Shown here one piece after another: positions 47,496 to 58,177 of a DNA stretch of 64,000 bases. The stretch is from Salvator merianae. Its lineage: Eukaryota > Chordata > Lepidosauria > Squamata > Teiidae. Position numbers and translations under genes: made by a program. The stretch spans positions 59,524,456 through 59,588,455 of the forward strand of contig QVOM02000126.1 of assembly GCA_003586115.2 (NCBI GenBank), in the 5' to 3' direction. The number at the start of each line of letters is the position of its first letter. Position 1 is the first letter of the stretch. The notes below the pieces were generated by a model. It was not told where the DNA came from. It worked only from the letters and a program-made list of their open reading frames with translations, and searched no databases.

Positions 47496-49778
47496 GGCCT
47501 GGTCACACAACGGCAATTTAACCCATTTTAGGACACAAGAGGGACAGTGTTCATTTTCTGTGAGTTCACACCCTTGGGATTTAATGCTCACTGAAAATAT
47601 AAATGGAAAGACTCACAACCCGGTTAAGATTGGGGGGGGGGGAGGGAGAGAAGGAGAAGGCAAGAGATCTGCCCCTTTAGAACCAGTTGCCAGCATGCTC
47701 AGTAGTGAGAGGTTGTGGCAGTTTGGAACCCCCACCCACTTCTCCCTGCTCAATTCTCCCCCACCCTATTTTCCAAAACCCTCCCTTCTCCATTCAAGAA
47801 AGATGCCTTCCAATTCAATTTCCTCCCTTGCAGGCGATCTTTTAAGCCTGGCCTGAGGATCTCTCCACCGTAACATCTCTTTGCCTGTCACCCCCTTTTC
47901 TCCTAAGGAGAACTAGGAAACACTTTAGTGGAGCCCTGCATGGTCCTTTCCTGAGCAGCTGCCCCCAGCTTTGTTTGCCAGCCAGCCAGCCACCCCCACC
48001 CCTGTGCAATCCAGGCAACATTCACCATTCTCTGTGCAAAAGAGACCTGAAGCCAAGGTTAAGCATTGCTCAAAGACAACCATGGTCTCCAAAGTATGAA
48101 ACTTTGACAGGATTGTTCTGTCCTGCTGTGGCCAGATAGGGTCCTTTGGGGCAAGGCAGCATCCACTTTCATTCCCCCCAAGCCCAACACTCCAACTTCA
48201 TCTGGCAGTTTCTGTTGCTAGCTACCCATCCCCTCTGCCCAGGTCTGCTTAGCAATGCTCAGAGCACACAAGTGGTCAGCTGCCCATGGCCTGAGTGTGC
48301 TTCTGAAGAAGAGGCCTCAGCTGCATCCCCTAAGCATTGCCTCTAATACAGAACCAAACAGTGCCATAGCTTTCTGCTCTTGTCCAGCAAGTGCATGCAC
48401 ACCTGAAGGCAGGCTGGCAAGCAGAGCTGTCAAGCTTTGACCTCCTTCCCTCCCTGGATGCCCTAATTCATGGCCATCCCCCCAGCACTTCCCTTCCTCA
48501 GCCACATGTGCCTTGCAAAGGCCAAGCAAGCCATGCTTTTTTAGGGCAAAATTGATAGGAGGAACACCGAATGGATTCCAGCCCAGCAAGGCCCAGCTGT
48601 GTAGGGCTCCGTGCAGGACAACTTTCCCAAATGGAGGAGGGAGGGCTTCATGAAATAGGGTGGAGGAGAATTAGACAAAGAGCCCAGTCACACTTAAGTT
48701 TTAATCCAGCTTCGGTTCACTTTTAGACTGAGCGAACACATCAGTGAAGTAATAAGATGTTTTCTTTCAGCATGATCTAACTCAGAAAATCTACCTTTGG
48801 GTTAGATAATGTGGAAAGAAAATGATTAGTCACTTTGCTCATGTGTTCTTTCAATCCAAAAGTGTACTGAAGCTGGATTAAAACGTAGGTGTGACTGGGT
48901 CCAAAGAGAGGAGGGTGGGGGAGGCAGGGTTGTACATGGGCATGTGCTTTAATAAAACTTCCATAAAGCAAGAATGTGCTTTAATGCGACCTGCAAAAAA
49001 AAACAGTTGAGAACCCAGTTAAGGGACAGAGAGAGGGAGAAGGTGAGAGATCAGGTTGAAGCCCTTTTAGGAGAAAAATGTTCCTCTTTTGCAACTCTTT
49101 TCTGGGAGCAGACGGGAAAATGGGAACTTGTGAAGAAGGTCTGGGAGGCTGCCTAAGGATCCAAGGGCTGAAGGAACTGCTGATTGGAAGAAAAAAGCAG
49201 AGGAGAGGCAGATCTTCAGAAGTGCACACTTTTGTCCCCTTAAAAAATAAAAAGGAAGATGAAGGCTAAATGGGGCACAGTTGCTGTATGCCTGTTTACA
49301 CTGTAAGTACAGGCATTGGGCAATCAATATATGATTGTTTTTCTCATGAGGCTAACCCCCCATCTGCCCCCCAAAGCAGTTCCAGGATGCCCTTCAACTC
49401 CACCCCAACACTAATCTTGTAATGAAAAAAAGAAGAGAAAAGGAGGATGGTGGTGGCGTGGAGGAAAAAGGAAGTGGGGGACAATGGTGCCACCCCTCTA
49501 GAACACTCCGAAGATGGAGTGAAAGGGAAATACTCCCTCTGCCCACCCACAAAATATGATTGCGGACTCTAATAGTCCACTTGTGTGATCACACCTTGGA
49601 AATGTAACCAGACTAATGAGCTGCAATGGACTTAATACTGGGAAAATCTGATTACAGAATAGTCCCAATCGGAGGTGGGGGGTAGTCCAGAAAAGAAACA
49701 GAAATGTATTTTGGGATGTGATCCCTCGAAATTGAGACAAACCTGAACAAGGATTAACAATTAAGTGTGACCACAACC
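47496..49778. repeat. Low-confidence composite repeat region
   Basis: The left edge GGGCCTGGTCACACAACGG and the complemented right edge GGTTGTGGTCACACTTAATT resemble each other and the ends of families E and F. Inside, a stretch at about 47580-47680 (TTAATGCTC, ACAACCCGGTTAAGATT, CAAGAGATC) recurs in direct orientation at about 48980-49070 (TTAATGCGA, AGAACCCAGTTAAGGGA, GAGAGATC). A complete family E element sits at 48683-48901. No outer target duplication was found, so a single transposon is not proven. Confidence 0.4.
48683..48901. mobile_element. Family E foldback MITE, TSD CAAAGAG
   Basis: A 219-bp element that is close to one long palindrome. The left end is CCCAGTCACACTTAAG, then TTTTAATCCAGCTT; the complemented right end is CCCAGTCACACCTACG, then TTTTAATCCAGCTT. 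CAAAGAG flanks it at 48676-48682 and 48902-48908; the preceding base differs (A/C), so the duplication was probably 8 bp, which suits the hAT superfamily. A half copy lies at 17560. Confidence 0.82.
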
Positions 49779-50542
49779 ATGCTTGTTCAAAATGGAGCAA
49801 AGATCAAATTTCCATTCTGTTCCCAGAAATCCCTTATCTGTTGGTCATTATTGCTATATTTAACTAGAATTTTTCCTGTTCTAGTGTTATAAAAATATTT
49901 TAAAATAAATTAATTAAATTGAAATAAAATAAATAAAAAGGTACAAAAATAAAAGAACAAAGAAAAAGAAACGTTTTTGCTCTAAAATTCCTCAAACAGA
50001 AGCTCTGATTTAATAAATGAAATGGTCTTAAAAATTAAATAGATCAAAAATATGTCTCAGGTGTTGCCAAAGTTGCCTATACTTTTATTCTAGTCAAGAG
50101 AGTTATGAAAAGAAACTAGAAAGTGAGAGCACAGAAAACAGAAGCCATATAGATATATATATAGGCAGAAATTAAAATTCTTCCCATCTGCTGGAGAACT
50201 GGCAAAAATCCCACAAATGGACCAATTGACTTATATTAATGATTAAAGTCTGCCTTAGCAGGCAAAGCATCCAAGTGATGAAGTGTTGATCAAAATGAAT
50301 GTCTGTTTTTTTTAAAAAAAAGCTGGAATCGAATGATGAATTTAAAAGAATCCTGTCTCTTGTATTAGCCCTTTGTCTTTTCAGAGATCTCACATAGTTC
50401 TCTAAATATTACTACTTTACATCTCTTCTATAGCAGCCAGTGCAGCTTAGATAATATTTCTTTTCCTCCATTTCACATGAGCATTACACAGAATGAATGA
50501 CGTATTCATTGCTGGCAACATGAAATATCTATTACAAACTGT

Positions 50543-50582
50543 TACACACACGCGCGCACGCACACACACACACACACACACA
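50543..50582. repeat. (CA)n/(CG)n microsatellite
   Basis: CA repeats with a short CGCGCG interruption at about 50551-50556. Confidence 0.95.
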
Positions 50583-51501
50583 TGTATATATGCAGCTTTG
50601 GATTAAGTCAGTTTCCCAGGATGAAAACCACCGTGATGCTTATCTGGGTCATTTTTGTGGATTTCTATTTCTGTGCTTTATTTTCTGTCTCTTAATTCCC
50701 TTATTTCTTCTGACCTGCAAAATATAGGCCTGGCTCAAGAAGCACAAATTTGCTGAGATTAGAATTGGCTGAAATCTGCAATGTCAGGAAAGTCTCACTG
50801 CTTTGGGGTTTTGCCAGCTACTGCTCTATTTATAGAAATGTGCTGTTACTTACTTTGAAGCAGAGATATCAAGAAAGTGATATTAAAAGCGGAAGCCAAT
50901 TTACTAGACAAAAACATCCATTAACTTTATCACTACTTGATGCTGCAAAGTAATCAATTAGCATGCTTCACTTGGGAATGACTAATATCCAGTCACTAAA
51001 ATTACTTGGGTGGGCTAAATATTAATATCTTTAAAAGGCAGGAAATGTGTTTTAGATAAATTGCTGATCCTTATGGCTTGCATCCCAGACCTCTATGCAT
51101 TTGACCTGTAAGCTCACTGGTCAAATGCCTTTTGTTGTCAAGCTTGAGTCTGTGTCATATCTTGGCATGGCCAAATATCTGATGTGCAGTGGTGAATATG
51201 GTCTTGTGTGACTAATTTTTGCAAATACCTTCTGTTCACTGGTTCACTCCTCACTATAGTGCTACAGGTGAATTGATATAAAAAATGGAAGATATCACAC
51301 ATGCTGCTGCTTAAGATAAATATTTAAACCAAAAGAGTTTTAAAAAGTACAAGAATTGGAGAGAAATTAAAATGCCTGAATGCTATGAACAGGTGAAAAA
51401 TAAGGAAAAGCAATTTTATTATGATGGACTGAATGTTAAATGGCTGCTGTAGTACTTATGGACAGATATCAGTAAAGGAAACATAACATGGCTGAATCAA
51501 A

Positions 51502-51730
51502 AGCTGTGTCTCCACTTACCATCAGAAGTGCTCATATCTGAGAGTGCCATCCCACTCTCTGAGGTATCTGTTCTGCAGGTGGGATTTTCCGTCTTCCCTG
51601 CAGGTGGCTCAGATTGGTACTGGAAATGATGCCTCTGCAGTCCAAAAGGGAGATGAAAAGGTGTCGTTTGGAGCTGCAGTCATGGTGTCTCTGCCCAGGG
51701 CTCCACGCAAAAGCAAGTGGAGACCCGGCC
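51502..51730. mobile_element. Small TIR element (~229 bp)
   Basis: The left end reads AGCTGTGTCTCCACTTACC and the complemented right end GGCCGGGTCTCCACTTGC, with GTCTCCACTT shared exactly. The interior includes CTGCAGGTGGGATTTTCCG and CCTGCAGGTGGCTC. The flanking triplets (AAA and ACA) do not match. Confidence 0.6.
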
Positions 51731-52003
51731 ACAAGTACATAAACAACCATTCAATAACTACAGTCACTAACTAGACCATAAAAATAATATAAAAATGTCA
51801 GGGACGCACACTGCTATATTTCTAGGAATAAATCTCTGAAATGGGGGGAGGGAGACAAATTAACTTCTAATCAAAAACTCAGAGCATTCAATGTATTCCT
51901 CATTAGTTCCAAAAGAGTGATAGGAAGAGAAAGGGGGAGTAGGAACTTATGCTTGGAGGAGTCAGGGTAGGAGGTTGGGTTAGCTGGACTTCACAGAATT
52001 CTT

Positions 52004-52285
52004 GGGGCCTGTTTGCACTTTCAAGCTTAGAATCACAGACTTCTAGCATTCTAAGCTTTTGCTGCATGGCAGCCATCTGGACTGCAAGGGCTGGAAAAGC
52101 CTGGAACTGGGCTTCTAGCACTTGCAGTGTGAATGCTGGCCCACCTGCCTTGACTGTGGTCATAGAAATGTGTGGCCACTGCTATGGTGACCAGGGATGT
52201 GGCAAGGCATTCACACCAGGAAGTAGGTGTGAATGCTGCTGACTGGGTGCAGTCTACACCTATGGACAGTGATTTAGTTTTCCAC
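52004..52285. mobile_element. Family C foldback MITE, copy 3
   Basis: It begins GGGGCCTGTTTGCACTTTC, next to a hairpin with perfect 11-bp arms AAGCTTAGAAT/ATTCTAAGCTT (52023-52058). Near the other end is CATTCACACC/GGTGTGAATG (52208-52235). The interior GGCCACTGCTATGGTGACCA is shared with the other copies. The right limit is approximate. Confidence 0.62.
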
Positions 52286-52379
52286 AGCTAGTAGCCTTCA
52301 GTAACATCTGCAGATACTCCCAAACACTAGGGACTCCACAGAATGCAGATGCACTCTGGACACTCACTAGTACTAAAGT

Positions 52380-52810
52380 GCGAAGAAGCCCTTGGTGTCA
52401 GAGTGGGAGAAAGGAAGGGGATGGAGGCTTTATGGCTTGCAAGTTCCAAGCAACAGGAGACACTTTCCCAGTATAGTGCTCCTCTTCCTGTTCCAGAGGT
52501 CAAAACCTGCCTGAGTGAAGAGACCAACATGGAGACAGTTCAGCAAAATTGTCCCACTGTGACTAGGGAAGTTACCCTCATGAGCCAACTACTTTGGTTG
52601 CTCCACACTATGGTCAGCCAGAGTTCCAGGGCTTTTTGCTTACTGAGGCTGCAGTGGACCACAGATTCCTCTGCCAGAGGGTCCTGTGCCAAGGTGTGTG
52701 TATGTTGCTCTGTCCTTTTGCATGGAACCCAGTGGCCACAGTGTCAACTGAGGCAGAGAACAGCATCACATATCTGGAACGCAGACTGCAGGGTTGGCTT
52801 CCACAGGGTA
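52380..52810 (-). repeat. Family D repeat, copy 2 (inverted)
   Basis: The blocks GGTGTCAGAGTGGGAGAAAG, AGAGACCAACATGGAGACAG, GTTACCCTCATGAGCC, CAGTGTCAACTGAGGCAGAG and CGCAGACTGCAGGGTTGGC are the reverse complement of 43640-42894 without the insertion present there. A long plus frame through it (52343-52933) has no family resemblance and is interrupted in the other copy. Confidence 0.65.
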
Positions 52811-52925
52811 GGCTGCATTCAGACACAGATAAACAAACAAACAAACAAAAACATCTCTGAGGTGGTTCATAGGCAGCTTAAAGATAGTATCCAGGTGGGG
52901 TCATTCACAAGCCATTTTGCCCCTT
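52811..52925. mobile_element. Family B MITE, truncated copy 5
   Basis: It starts GGCTGCATTCAGACACAGAT, followed by AAAC units, then GATAGTATCCAGGTGGGGTC and ATTCACAAGCCATTTTGCCC, the inverted right half of family B. It adjoins family D at the same point as the copy at 42662-42893 does. Confidence 0.6.
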
Positions 52926-53177
52926 GGCTGTGAGCGCCTTAGACAGGTGTCACGCTCCTCAACAGATGTGGAGACATGACATCAGAAGCCACAACTGTAA
53001 GTGTGTTGAATTGTAAGTAGGGACACTGCTCAAGTATGGGTGCCTCCAGACATAGGTTTAAACATGTGACTCTATCGGGGACTCTATGCCACAGATATGC
53101 CACAGATATGTGTGTCATTTCCAGTATAATTCTGATGCCAGATTTCCCATAATAGTGAATACTATTATTGTTCCCCT

Positions 53178-53332
53178 TGAAAATACCTGGATGCTAGTGA
53201 AGCATGCAAACCACCCCGCAAAGTGAAGAGGGCTAGTGTTTGGCTAGCATGCGGGTATTTTCGAGGGAAAGAATCATAGAACTCCCAATTGTCTCCTACA
53301 TCTAGTGGAGGTGGCAAGAAGCAATTGTGGGA
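53178..53332. repeat. Two adjacent inverted repeats
   Basis: CCCTTGAAAATACC with ATGCTAG (53178-53202) pairs with GCTAGCAT and GGGTATTTTCGAGGG (53250-53274). Then CCCAATTG at about 53285 pairs with CAATTGTGGG at about 53322. It is possibly a foldback MITE; the ends were not found. Confidence 0.5.
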
Positions 53333-53339
53333 TCTTTAG

Positions 53340-54369
53340 ATCCCATTATTTCCCTTTTCCATCTAGAGGCGTCTATTTTAAGAGATTTGAAGCAAATTTC
53401 CCAAAAGTAGGAAAACTCCTATATAAGGCTTCTCTGCACATGGGCTTACTATAATCATTGGATGGCCAGGTGCCTTCGTTTACAAAGTGTATTAAATAGT
53501 GCATCAAATAGTACTGAAAATGAAACAAAATAAAAAAGGCGAAGCTGCAATTTCCCCCCAGACAACATGAAAATGATGGAAGCATTCTAGCCACACCCAC
53601 AGCTACCAGCTTAGTTATAACGCGTGATATTCAAACAATCATTTTTTTAAAAAAAACTTTCTTTTTTGTCTCTTCTTTCAAGATGACTAGAAATTCAGGA
53701 TTTATTCAATGTCTCTGCATATTTCTATATCAATTACTTTGAGCCCTGGTTTTCACTTTTCTCAAGTGCTTCTTAAGAGGAAATGTTTTACCATTGGAAT
53801 GCAATGGAGGTCTGACCTAAACCCCATTAAAAGTCAGTGGGAGTCTTTGTGCCAGCTTCCAGAGATATTAAAGACACCCTGAAATGTTTCACAGATTAGG
53901 AACTCTGGAAGCATTTAAAAGCTAATTGTGCTGAACACAGAAAGAGGGGTTTTTTTTCCATAGTGAAATGTGAGTCTCAGAAACGTACAGTATATCTTCA
54001 CTTTCTCCCTCCATGTAGTGATATATGAAATTACTCCTTAGGGGAAATCATGTGGGAATTTGGTCTACCATGAAATTAAAATTATTAAAATGTTGCATAC
54101 ATTTGGTTCCTCTAATCTACCTCATGAATCACAGATCTGAGGTTGGCTGGACAATGCTCAGTACAAACAGGTATCCCAATGAATTAAAGCTTTTTTCCTG
54201 TATACAACTAGCCAGGTTAAAAAAAATGTACATTTAAATGGATCCCGTGTCCAGTAAGGCTCTATCAGGAACTGCTTTAAGTGCCAGAATTTCTAGACAA
54301 AAGCAGTAATCAGGAAAAGTCTGAAAATACTGGAGTAATGCTTGCTAATTCTTCCTGTGCTTCAGTAAG
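53340..54369. other. No gene seen
   Basis: A/T-rich sequence with no recognised repeat or coding frame. Confidence 0.4.
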
Positions 54370-54989
54370 CTGGTTGGCAGAGAGGTGCACAAACTTTTTT
54401 TCTGGTTCAGTTTGATTTGATTCAATCCAATCCAATCTGATCTGATCTGATCCACTCTGAACCAAACCAAATTAAACCAAATCACATGAGCTGCAAACAT
54501 GTTCAGATCAAACTTCAAACATATCAAAGCAGTTCGAAGTTCAGCTGAAAGTCTGACAGATGGTTCATCACAGGGAACCATGTAGGAGATATGGAGGGCC
54601 AGCAGGGCCAAATTTATGCAGAGTTTGAGCTGGAGTCTGCAAAATTGATGTAATAGTCAGGGGAATGGACTCCTGGAGCGTGTCTGCCAAACACCACAAT
54701 ATTTGGAAGCTGCTCTGGATTTTTCTTAATTTTTTTGGAAAACTCTCACTTGCTCAAGTACATAGGAAAGAATGGGAAAGTCCCCCCAAAATCTCAAAAA
54801 TGCAAGCTGAATCTGATCACCTAGGAACTTGGCAGGGACCTTTCCAAAGCCTAGATACACACATGCAGTGAGTAGAGGGCTGGCTGGAAAGTCTACACAC
54901 ATCCCCTGAGATAATTAGTTCTACTCTTCAGATTTTTCTTCTTCTAACTCTCCCATTGTTGAAGTTATTCTTTTTGCTCTTGGCACACA

Positions 54990-55245
54990 GGGACTTTCAA
55001 ACAAATAAAAAAGTGACTTTTCAGCCACCAGAACTCTCCCCCTCACACTGGGGCAGAAACAAGCACAAAAGTAAAATAAGAAATAAAAAGCCAAGCAGCT
55101 ATCTTGCTGCTACCACACCACCCAGCATGCAGAGACTTTTAAACAAACAAAAAAGTGGCTTTTCAGGCCAGCAAAGCTCCTTCCTTGCTCTGGGGTGAAA
55201 ACAAACACAGAAGTAAAATAATAAAATGCAGCTATCTTGCTGCTA
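54990..55245. repeat. Two direct copies of a ~120-bp block
   Basis: Copies at 54990-55114 and 55131-55245 share GACTTTYAAACAAAYAAAAA, AGTGRCTTTTCAG and GCAGCTATCTTGCTGCTAC. They lie within the outer hAT-like element. Confidence 0.8.
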
Positions 55246-56231
55246 CTCTATGCTTTGCCCTAACCCTAATCCCTAACCAAACAAGAAAATTACAAGAGTG
55301 CAGCAGCCAACAAAATAAGCAGATAGCAACCATATCAGAGAGACTAGAGAACCTAGCCCATACCAGGGCAGACTAGAGAACCTAGCCCCCACAAACAAAT
55401 CACTAAACCAAAAAATGGTAGGTAAGGGAGAGAGAGAGAATAAACAGAGAGTGATTAGAGAAAGCAGTTGGCACAGAGCAAAGCCAAGTCACAACAGAAA
55501 GAACAGAGAATCAGATTAAAGCAGAGAATGCAGCAAGCACCTTCGCTGAGGTAGGAAACTCACAAACTGCAGCAACTCCAACTCCAAAAAAAAAATCACA
55601 TGAAAGGAAATAATGCAGCTGTCTTTGTCCTTTTATATTCTCAAATACCCTCCCTTGAGATCCTCCTCCCTCCTGGTTCCCAAAGCAGGCAATGCTACAC
55701 CTGTTTCCCTGCACCAAAACAAAAAACAAATCAAAGTAGTCAACAGGTTTTACACGAGCAACCATTGGAGCTTGTATCACCCAGTTGCAAAAGACAACAC
55801 GGAAACTAATAGGTGAAGATTAGGGGTGTGCACAAAGGCACTTTCCCCTCTTCGTTTCGCAGTGCTGCGAAGCAAGGGAGCTTCGTTTTCGGGCGAAAAT
55901 GAGAGGCTCGAAAAGGGAGCCTTTCGTTTTCACGGCGAAAATCTTCGCAGCGACCGACCGATCAGAAACGGAGACAAATCAAGGCGAAGGGAAGACTTTC
56001 ACCACGAAGGTCTTCCCTTCGCCTTGATTTGTCTCCATTTCCAATCGCTCTCTCATTCCCCCTAGCCTGTCAGTCATGCGCACACACTGACAGACTAAGG
56101 GGAATAAGAGAGACTGCGATCGGAAAGAGAGAAATCAAGGCAAAGGTCTTCCCTTCGCCTTGATTTCTCCGTTTCTGATTGCGCAGCACTCTCTCATTCC
56201 CCCCCCCCACTAGTCTGTCAGCGCGTACACT

Positions 56232-57131
56232 GAATTTGGGAGAAGGGAAAGATGGATTAAATATGCGGAGGTGTTGAGTAAAAATAATGAAACAGATGAA
56301 TTCTCCTTGAAAACGAGAGATCAGTTAAACCAGGAGGGATTAGAGGTACAATGGCTAATGTATGCTCAATTGATGGATGTTTTTAAAGAAGATAAAAGAA
56401 GGATGAATTTTGAATTAGAAAGACAGAAATGGGAAGAAAAATTGGAAAAAGAAGAAAGGGGGATTATAGGAGTATTGTACGATTTTCTTTTGAAAATAGA
56501 ATTAGAACAAGAGCAAGTTAAAGATTGTATGATAAAATGGGCACAAAATTTTGGTTATAATATTTCAATGGAGCAATGGGAAAAATTGTGGATCAAAGAT
56601 ATGAAATTTACTGTATGTAATATGTTGAAAGAAAATATATATAAGATGATGTATCGATGGTACTTAACACCTTTTAGAATTTCAAAAATGTATCAAGGTA
56701 TGTCAAGTAAGTGTTGGAAATGTAAGAAGCATGAGGGTACCTTTTATCATATGTGGTGGACTTGTGTAAAAACCAAAAAGTATTGGGTTCAAATTCACAC
56801 AGCTATGCAGAAAATTTTAAAGACAAATATTCCTTTTAGTCCGGAATTATTCCTATTGGAGATAGTGGAAAATAATGTTGAAGGTGTCAATGTGTTATTG
56901 CAAAATATGGTAATTGCTGCCAGAATTGTATATGCTCAGAAGTGGAAAGGAGAGTTATTACCAACAGTGAAGGATTGGTTAGTGAAAATGATGGAGTTGG
57001 CCGAGATGGACAAACTGACAAATCTTTTGAGAATTAAGACAGTTGATAGGTTTTACAGGAACTGGAGGCCCTTTATTGACTTTCTGCAAGAGATGGATAA
57101 TGGACTTGCAATGGCTGGATTTGAAGAATAA
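56232..57131 (+). pseudogene. L1 ORF2 C-terminal fragment (open frame)
   Basis: An open frame of about 300 codons without an internal stop to TAA at 57129. It has no genuine start: the frame runs in from transposon sequence, and the first possible initiator is a GTG at 56271. Counted from there (286 residues), it shows the L1 C-terminal domain: a charged helical region at 20-70, the segment YRWYLTPFRISKMY (128-141), and a CX2CX8HX4C cluster at C148, C151, H160 and C165 followed by a conserved aromatic pair in KKYW. The family function of this domain is nucleic-acid binding in the L1 particle. The endonuclease and reverse transcriptase are absent, so the fragment cannot mobilise anything. The lack of stops suggests a young copy. 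Confidence 0.88.
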
Positions 57132-57134
57132 AAA

Positions 57135-57190
<56 letters not shown>

Positions 57191-57191
57191 A
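57131..57191. repeat. (GAAA)n microsatellite in the L1 3'UTR
   Basis: About fourteen GAAA units immediately after the L1 stop codon. Confidence 0.97.
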
Positions 57192-57997
57192 GAGTTTCAG
57201 TGGAGAAAGAAGGAAGGAAAACAGGATGTTGAAGAAGAGGAAGTTTAGAAGAAACTATTAATGAAGGGGGAATTTGATAATAATAGTGATATAAGAATGT
57301 AATGTAAACTGTGATTTTATATATTTGAAATACAAGAATAATAAAATATGTTAAAATTGAAAAAAAAAAAAGACAGACTGGGGGGGGAAATGAGAGAGCG
57401 TTGCGCGATTGGAAACGGAGAAATCAAGGCGAAGGGAAGACCTTTGCCTTGATTTCTCTCTTTCTGGTCGCACAGCACTCTCTCATTCCCCCCCCCCAGT
57501 CTGTCAGTGTGCGTGCTGACAGACTAGGGGGGGGAATGAGAGACAGCGATCGGAAACGGAGAAAAATCAATGCCGAATCCGATCGCTAAAGTTAAGTGCT
57601 GCCTGTCACAGAGGCAGCACTACTTTAGCGATCGGATTCAGCATTGATTTTCTGACGTTTCTGATCGGTCTCCCTCTTTTAGGCTGCGTGAAGCTTCTAC
57701 GCTCCGATGCAGGAGCTTCTCGCGGCCAAAAAGAGGGAGCTCATGGCAAATGGCAAAGGTCTCGAAGGTCGCCGGGATCTTCCCCATTCGCATTCGTGAG
57801 CCCCTTTTGTCTTCGCATTTCACACGAAGATGGCGGAAACGCCATCTTCGCACGAAATTCAAAGTGCACGAAGCTTCGTGCACATCCCTAGTGAAGATCT
57901 ATCAAAAAATGGTGAGTGACTGAGAACAGAGTAGATAAGAATAATAAAGGCATAGTTGTTTCAAACTGCTTCAAATAGTTAATCAAATGCACTCTAT

Positions 57998-58177
57998 GGC
58001 CCTGTCTGCACTTGGCTTTGTTCTGGACTGTATCCCAGAATAGGGACCTACTATCCACACACTCGTGCTGATTATAGCAGGCCCCAGATGGGGTCTGCCA
58101 TAGTTCATAGTAGCATGCAGATGGCAGATCCCTATTCCAAGATACAATCTGGAATAAGGTCAAGTGCAGAAAGGGCC
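57998..58177. mobile_element. 180-bp MITE with near-perfect TIRs, TSD TAT
   Basis: The left end is GGCCCTGTCTGCACTTG and the complemented right end GGCCCTTTCTGCACTTG (16 of 17). TAT flanks both sides (57995-57997 and 58178-58180). The 3-bp duplication and GGCC-type end are Harbinger-like, though the triplet is not TWA. Inside are internal inverted pieces (GGACTGTATCCCAGAATAGG against TATTCCAAGATACAATC). It lies within the outer hAT-like element. Its end resembles family A. Confidence 0.82.

Larger units (their letters stand above)
49790..52000. other. No gene seen except the elements listed
   Basis: 49880-50000 is A-rich low complexity (AATAAAATAAATAAA). The rest is A/T-rich with no recognised repeat beyond the (CA)n array and the 51502 element. 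Confidence 0.4.
56232..57371 (+). mobile_element. L1 LINE, 5'-truncated 3' end inside the hAT-like element
   Basis: It holds the end of ORF2, a 3'UTR of about 240 bp and an A tail at 57359-57371. A GAAA microsatellite follows directly on the stop codon. On both sides the sequence returns to the transposon palindrome (CTGTCAGCGCGTACACTGA left, GACAGACTGGGG right). No convincing L1 target duplication is visible; at most GA is shared. It may be an L1 insertion into the transposon's loop or a passenger of the transposon family. Confidence 0.88.
55821..57890. mobile_element. Inner hAT-like foldback transposon, TSD GTGAAGAT
   Basis: Flanked by a perfect 8-bp repeat GTGAAGAT (55813-55820 and 57891-57898). 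The left end is TAGGGGTGTGCACAAAG and the complemented right end TAGGGATGTGCACGAAG (15 of 17 identical). Perfect 27-bp hairpin arms lie at 55970-55996 and 56010-56036, arms of about 40 bp at 57562-57604 and 57612-57651, and a tight hairpin CGAAGATGGCG/CGCCATCTTCG at 57825-57850. It is rich in CpG compared with its surroundings, which suggests a fairly recent insertion. The only long frame inside is L1-derived; there is no transposase. Confidence 0.9.

Noticed and set aside
52343..52933. 196-codon open frame on the plus strand
   Set aside because: It runs through a D repeat and into a truncated B MITE, has no domain, and the inverted copy at 43 kb breaks the same frame.
55258..55278. Telomere-like CCCTAA units
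   Set aside because: Only three imperfect units, inside the outer hAT-like element; too short to call an interstitial telomere.
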